Source of the DNA: an uncultured bacterium
GTDB lineage: Bacteria > Verrucomicrobiota > Lentisphaeria > Oligosphaerales > Oligosphaeraceae
DNA: 8,919 nt
Reading direction: 5' to 3'
NCBI GenBank assembly: GCA_900548225.1
Contig: URJM01000074.1
Coordinates: 1 to 8,919, forward strand
Under the pieces are notes generated by a model. It was not told the origin of the DNA. It searched no databases and saw only the letters and a program-made list of their open reading frames with translations. This document shows positions 6,880 through 8,919 of the stretch, one piece after another. The position numbers and the translations under genes are program-made. Every line of letters starts with the position of its first letter. Positions within the stretch are counted from its first letter, which is position 1.

Positions 6880-7507
6880 GCTCGTCAGGACACAGCCTGA
6901 ACCCAGGGCGCTGAAAAGGGCAAGGGAGGAGGGACTCCCGGACTGGGAGCATTTCCCCTCAAAGGACAAGAAGTCCGTCCGAGACGCCCTACTCAAAATG
7001 CAGGACTACAGGTGCGCATACTGCGAACGAAGGGTCGAAAACAAGAGCAACGAATTCGAAAACCGCTGGGACGGACATATAGAACACTTCCGGAAAAAGG
7101 CCGCGGGATTCTTCCCCGAACTCACATTCTGCTGGGACAATCTCTTCTATTCCTGCATGTCACGCACCTCCTGCGGACACTACAAGGACACATGCGGACT
7201 CACACGGGAGGAACACGACCTCCTAATAGACCCATGCAAGGACGACCCGGAGAAATTCCTGGTCTTCGACGACAAGGGAAGGGTATCACCACGCACAAAC
7301 CTCTCCGATGAGGACAGGATCCGGGCAACCACAACTATCGAGGCCTTCGGATTGAACTCGCCACAACTGGTCCTGGACCGGAAAAACCTCATCGACAGCT
7401 TCGCCTGGCTGAAAAACTATCCACCAGGGCAGATCAGAAAGTATCTGGATGTCATCAAGGACACCCCATTCATCACCACTATCCACACATTTATGGGAGT
7501 AAAGTAG
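6872..7507 (+). CDS. ptuB: Septu anti-phage system HNH endonuclease PtuB
   Basis: This 211-residue protein has the architecture of the TIGR02646-type HNH nucleases paired with PtuA. A CAYCE knuckle is at 48-52 (C48, C51), the catalytic HIEHF at 69-73 (H69, H72), and WDNLFYSC at 88-95 with N90 as the N of the HNH motif. The second cysteine set is C95, C101 and C108 around the CGHYK box (101-105), followed by LLIDPCKDDPEKFL (about 117-130). These residues should bind zinc and a catalytic metal. PtuB is the nuclease that damages nucleic acid when the PtuA complex is activated. All key residues are present, so the system looks intact. The gene overlaps ptuA by 8 bp and ends at a TAG that forms part of a repeated TAAAGTAG (see the downstream element). 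The target could be DNA, or RNA as in the retron-linked relative. Confidence 0.9.
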   Translation: MHRLVRTQPEPRALKRAREEGLPDWEHFPSKDKKSVRDALLKMQDYRCAYCERRVENKSNEFENRWDGHIEHFRKKAAGFFPELTFCWDNLFYSCMSRTSCGHYKDTCGLTREEHDLLIDPCKDDPEKFLVFDDKGRVSPRTNLSDEDRIRATTTIEAFGLNSPQLVLDRKNLIDSFAWLKNYPPGQIRKYLDVIKDTPFITTIHTFMGVK

Positions 7508-7509
7508 AG

Positions 7510-7669
7510 AGTAGGGAGGAGGGAGAAGAAGGTAGTGCGTGGCCACTTTGCAGTGGGCGTCCGTTGAGCGCGGCTGGTGCCGCGCAGGTAGAGGACGGAG
7601 AGATTCACATACAAGACGCACGGCGGAATTGCCGTGCGAGGCGCGCGTGGGCGCGCCTAAAGTAGGGAG
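7510..7669 (+). repeat. Direct repeat pair AGTAGGGAG flanking the hairpin region
   Basis: AGTAGGGAG occurs at 7510-7518 and again at 7661-7669, and TAAAGTAG occurs at 7500-7507 and 7658-7665. The two pairs overlap in register, so similar purine-rich ends bracket the hairpin cluster. This could be a remnant of duplication or the ends of a small palindromic element. Confidence 0.45.
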
Positions 7670-7677
7670 TTTTTTTT
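7639..7677 (+). terminator. Possible terminator of the Septu operon
   Basis: The 8-bp GC-only-core hairpin at 7639-7658 is followed 11 nt later by eight T residues (7670-7677). The T tract is further from the stem than in a standard intrinsic terminator, so the call is tentative. A second run of eight T residues lies at 7699-7706 without a stem of its own. Confidence 0.35.
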
Positions 7678-7686
7678 GCTCTTGCC

Positions 7687-7715
7687 TTGATATCCCGATT
7701 TTTTTTGTCTATAAC
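7687..7715 (+). promoter_or_regulatory. Sigma70-type promoter of the first pseudopilin gene
   Basis: TTGATA (7687-7692) and TATAAC (7710-7715) are separated by 17 bp, each one mismatch from consensus. Transcription would start near 7722, giving a leader of about 65 nt before the ATG at 7789. The surrounding region is AT-rich. The leader shows no Shine-Dalgarno site; the ATG is preceded by seven A residues (7782-7788) after a T. Confidence 0.65.
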
Positions 7716-7788
7716 TTGAATCGGAGAGTTTTTCTAAGTCTTATCCCCAATCCCAAGAAACAGCAAAATCACAACCTTAGTAAAAAAA

Positions 7789-8655
7789 ATGAAGAAGAGT
7801 TTCACCCTGATCGAACTGCTCGTCGTGATTGCGATCATCGCAATCCTGGCGTCAATGCTCCTTCCAGCGCTCTCCAAGGCACGCGAAAAGGCACGCGCCA
7901 TCAGCTGCACCAACAACCTGAAGCAGCTCCAGCTGGGAAACCTGCTCTATGCAAACGACTACGACGACTACCTGCCGCCAGTGGGGTATGACACCGCAGG
8001 TACAGTCGACGACCTGCGTCCCTGGACGCCGCCGAAGTGGTCCTTGGACAACCCGAGAATGCATAACTGGTTCACCCAGAATCCAATCATTCCCGGCTGC
8101 CCCATGAGCGGCAAGGAGTGGGTTGAGAAGGATCCCTACGCAAATGCCCTTGATTCCAGCGAGCCCGACAAGTCCAGCTGGCACAAGGTCACCCTCTGCC
8201 CCAGCTGCCCCACCAGCGACCGCGTCACCGGCAACCACGGCTATCAGGCGAATGCCGGCATGAGCTTCACTCAGATATCGAATGCCTGGTCTGTGTACTT
8301 CTTCGACGGCGCGGAATACAAGGACGGCTGGTACACTGGCGCGGGCTGGCACCGGGTCAGCACCATCAAGTACTCCTCAATCCATGTCAACCTGGTTGAC
8401 GGCGCACGCTGGCCGATGGAGGGGTGGTCTGTCCCGGCGAATAGCTACGTCACTGGTCCAAATGCTATCAGCAGCTACAAGGAGGTGTACTTCCGCCATG
8501 ACCGCGCCTTGAACATGTCCTTCACTGACGGACATGTCGAGGCCACACCATTAGACAAAGCCGACAAGAACCACGAAAGTGGCAAGACGTACCTTGTCGC
8601 AGACTACTACTGGTACCCGGGCGTGGACGTCTGGGGCGGCGACAAGCGGAACTAG
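7789..8655 (+). CDS. Type II secretion-like pseudopilin with H-X9-DG C-terminal motif
   Basis: This 288-residue protein begins with a class III prepilin leader. After MKKS come FTLIELLVVIAIIAILASML and then LPALSKAREKA. Prepilin peptidase should cut between S4 and F5, leaving E9 as the conserved Glu at +5. The residue before the cut is Ser rather than the usual Gly. The hydrophobic helix spans about 5-28, followed by the CTNNLKQLQLGNLLYANDYDDYLPP region typical of the large pseudopilin families of Planctomycetes, Verrucomicrobia and Lentisphaerae. The C-terminal end holds an exact H-X9-DG motif: H237, nine residues, then D247-G248, followed by HVEATP. A CPSC pair sits near residue 142. Such proteins are exposed at the cell envelope; their function is mostly unknown. 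The gene has its own promoter and terminator, so it appears monocistronic. Confidence 0.9.
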   Translation: MKKSFTLIELLVVIAIIAILASMLLPALSKAREKARAISCTNNLKQLQLGNLLYANDYDDYLPPVGYDTAGTVDDLRPWTPPKWSLDNPRMHNWFTQNPIIPGCPMSGKEWVEKDPYANALDSSEPDKSSWHKVTLCPSCPTSDRVTGNHGYQANAGMSFTQISNAWSVYFFDGAEYKDGWYTGAGWHRVSTIKYSSIHVNLVDGARWPMEGWSVPANSYVTGPNAISSYKEVYFRHDRALNMSFTDGHVEATPLDKADKNHESGKTYLVADYYWYPGVDVWGGDKRN

Positions 8656-8677
8656 CCGCGTCTGAGTAATAGACGAG

Positions 8678-8727
8678 AAGGCGGGCGATGCGGGGCATGC
8701 CCCTCGTGTCGCCCGTCTTGCTTTTTT
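8678..8727 (+). terminator. Intrinsic terminator of the first pseudopilin gene
   Basis: 8678-8688 (AAGGCGGGCGA) pairs with 8709-8719 (TCGCCCGTCTT) over 11 positions with one G-T wobble. The loop region contains the perfect palindrome GGGGCATGCCCC (8692-8703). The stem is followed by GCTTTTTT (8720-8727). It lies 22 nt after the stop codon. Confidence 0.85.
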
Positions 8728-8747
8728 CAAAATGCACAAGTTATAAC
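8718..8747 (+). promoter_or_regulatory. Candidate promoter of the second pseudopilin unit
   Basis: TTGCTT (8718-8723) and TATAAC (8742-8747) are 18 bp apart; the -10 box is the same hexamer as in the first pilin promoter. The -35 box overlaps the T tract of the upstream terminator, a compact arrangement. A consensus TATAAT at 8767-8772 is an alternative -10 but lacks a good -35 (it would be near 8744-8749). Confidence 0.45.
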
Positions 8748-8758
8748 ATATTGATTAT

Positions 8759-8776
8759 GAACAGGTTATAATGTTC
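8759..8776. promoter_or_regulatory. Possible operator: inverted repeat around TATAAT
   Basis: GAACA (8759-8763) and TGTTC (8772-8776) form an inverted repeat with an 8-nt spacer that includes most of the TATAAT hexamer. GTTATAA is also repeated at 8740-8746 and 8765-8771. A repressor bound here would cover the -10 region. The arms are short, so chance is not excluded. Confidence 0.3.
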
Positions 8777-8840
8777 TAGCCTTTGTTGGGCGTCATTATT
8801 GTTTAACCTCCCTTGTTATTCATCGGTTTTTTAGGAGAAT

Positions 8841-8897
8841 ATGGAACATGAGGTAATACCTCTTTTATCAACCACCAAAGGAGAGTGTCATCAATGA
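8841..8897 (+). CDS. Possible 18-codon leader ORF before the second pseudopilin
   Basis: The ORF MEHEVIPLLSTTKGECHQ starts at 8841. An AGGAG (8833-8837) lies only 3 nt before the ATG, which is closer than usual. Its TGA (8895-8897) overlaps the ATG of the next pseudopilin (8894-8896) in an ATGA junction, and it carries that gene's Shine-Dalgarno site inside its codons. This arrangement fits translational coupling or a regulatory leader peptide. The peptide itself matches no family I know. It contains a short hairpin, GAGGT/ACCTC (8850-8854 with 8858-8862), followed by TTTT. It could be a chance ORF. Confidence 0.35.
   Translation: MEHEVIPLLSTTKGECHQ
8877..8883 (+). promoter_or_regulatory. 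Shine-Dalgarno site of the second pseudopilin
   Basis: AAAGGAG lies 10 nt before the ATG at 8894. The first pseudopilin gene has no such site, so the two paralogues appear to use different translation starts. Confidence 0.7.
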
Positions 8898-8919
8898 AGA
8901 AATCCTTCACCCTTATCGA
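8894..8919 (+). CDS. Second pseudopilin gene, 5' end only
   Basis: Only eight full codons are visible before the window ends: MKKSFTLI, then GA of the next codon, which is consistent with the conserved Glu. This equals the leader and first residues of the pseudopilin at 7789, with different synonymous codons. It is therefore a paralogous prepilin-type protein in tandem with the first. Nothing can be said about its C-terminal part. Confidence 0.8.

Larger units (their letters stand above)
7508..7680. other. Structured non-coding element after ptuB: purine tract and four hairpins
   Basis: A nearly all-purine tract (7506-7535) is followed by four hairpins. 7543-7547 pairs with 7552-7556 (CCACT/AGTGG, loop TTGC). 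7568-7574 pairs with 7579-7585 (GCGCGGC/GCCGCGC, loop TGGT), itself enclosed by CGTCC 7558-7562 and GGACG 7593-7597. 7617-7624 pairs with 7631-7638 (CGCACGGC/GCCGTGCG, 6-nt loop). 7639-7646 pairs with 7651-7658 (AGGCGCGC/GCGCGCCT, loop GTGG). No credible protein is coded here. It may be the 3' end of the Septu transcript, a palindromic genomic repeat, or a small RNA; the sequence alone does not decide. Confidence 0.55.

Noticed and set aside
6346..6996. A 216-codon minus-strand frame across the ptuA/ptuB junction
   Set aside because: It is antisense to the Walker B region and to the PtuB start; no domain or ribosome site supports it.
7508..7680. CRISPR array or integron attC interpretation of the hairpin cluster
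   Set aside because: The hairpins differ from each other in sequence, with no regular repeat-spacer period and no recognisable attC core sites.
7539..7991. A 150-codon plus-strand frame running through the hairpin region into the pilin gene
   Set aside because: It crosses the hairpins, T tracts and promoter, and overlaps the clear pseudopilin in another frame; its product is unrecognisable.

Overview
The window reads as a piece of a GC-rich chromosome from the PVC group. The best guess is a Lentisphaerota (Victivallales-like) bacterium, or possibly Kiritimatiellota. The main reason is two adjacent genes for type II-secretion-like pseudopilins with a near-identical start (MKKSFTLI...). The complete one ends in an H-X9-DG motif, a class that is strongly expanded in Lentisphaerota. 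A second hint is that most genes here lack a Shine-Dalgarno sequence. The taxonomic call is inference.

Layout, all on the + strand. (1) 1-2226: the 3' end of a GreA-type transcript cleavage factor, then a fused two-domain protein (RfaE2-type nucleotidyltransferase plus nitroreductase), then a polytopic membrane protein resembling the membrane part of TMTC/GT-C glycosyltransferases. The first junction is 12 bp and the second is a 7-bp overlap. The block closes with a clear intrinsic terminator. (2) 2270-5425: a secreted DUF481/YdiY-type outer-membrane barrel protein, then, 12 bp later, a two-lobed peptidase-U32 family protein of the RlhA/YdcP type with its four-cysteine cluster motif. (3) 5521-7507: a two-gene Septu anti-phage cassette, ptuA (ATPase) and ptuB (HNH nuclease), overlapping by 8 bp, each with a strong AGGAGG ribosome-binding site. 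No reverse transcriptase is visible, so this looks like stand-alone Septu rather than a retron. (4) 7508-7788: a non-coding stretch with a purine-rich tract, four consecutive hairpins, a repeated AGTAGGGAG, and then a good sigma70-type promoter. (5) 7789-8919: a pseudopilin gene with its own terminator, followed by a regulatory region and the first codons of a second pseudopilin. That second gene is preceded by a possible 18-codon leader ORF whose stop overlaps its start (ATGA).

Functionally the blocks look independent: housekeeping and envelope functions (transcription fidelity, a sugar-nucleotide or redox fusion, an outer-membrane barrel, a U32 protein), a defence cassette inserted among them, and surface pseudopilins. 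The points most worth a second look are the nucleotidyltransferase-nitroreductase fusion, the shortened GT-C-like protein, the structured element directly after ptuB, and the leader ORF before the second pilin.
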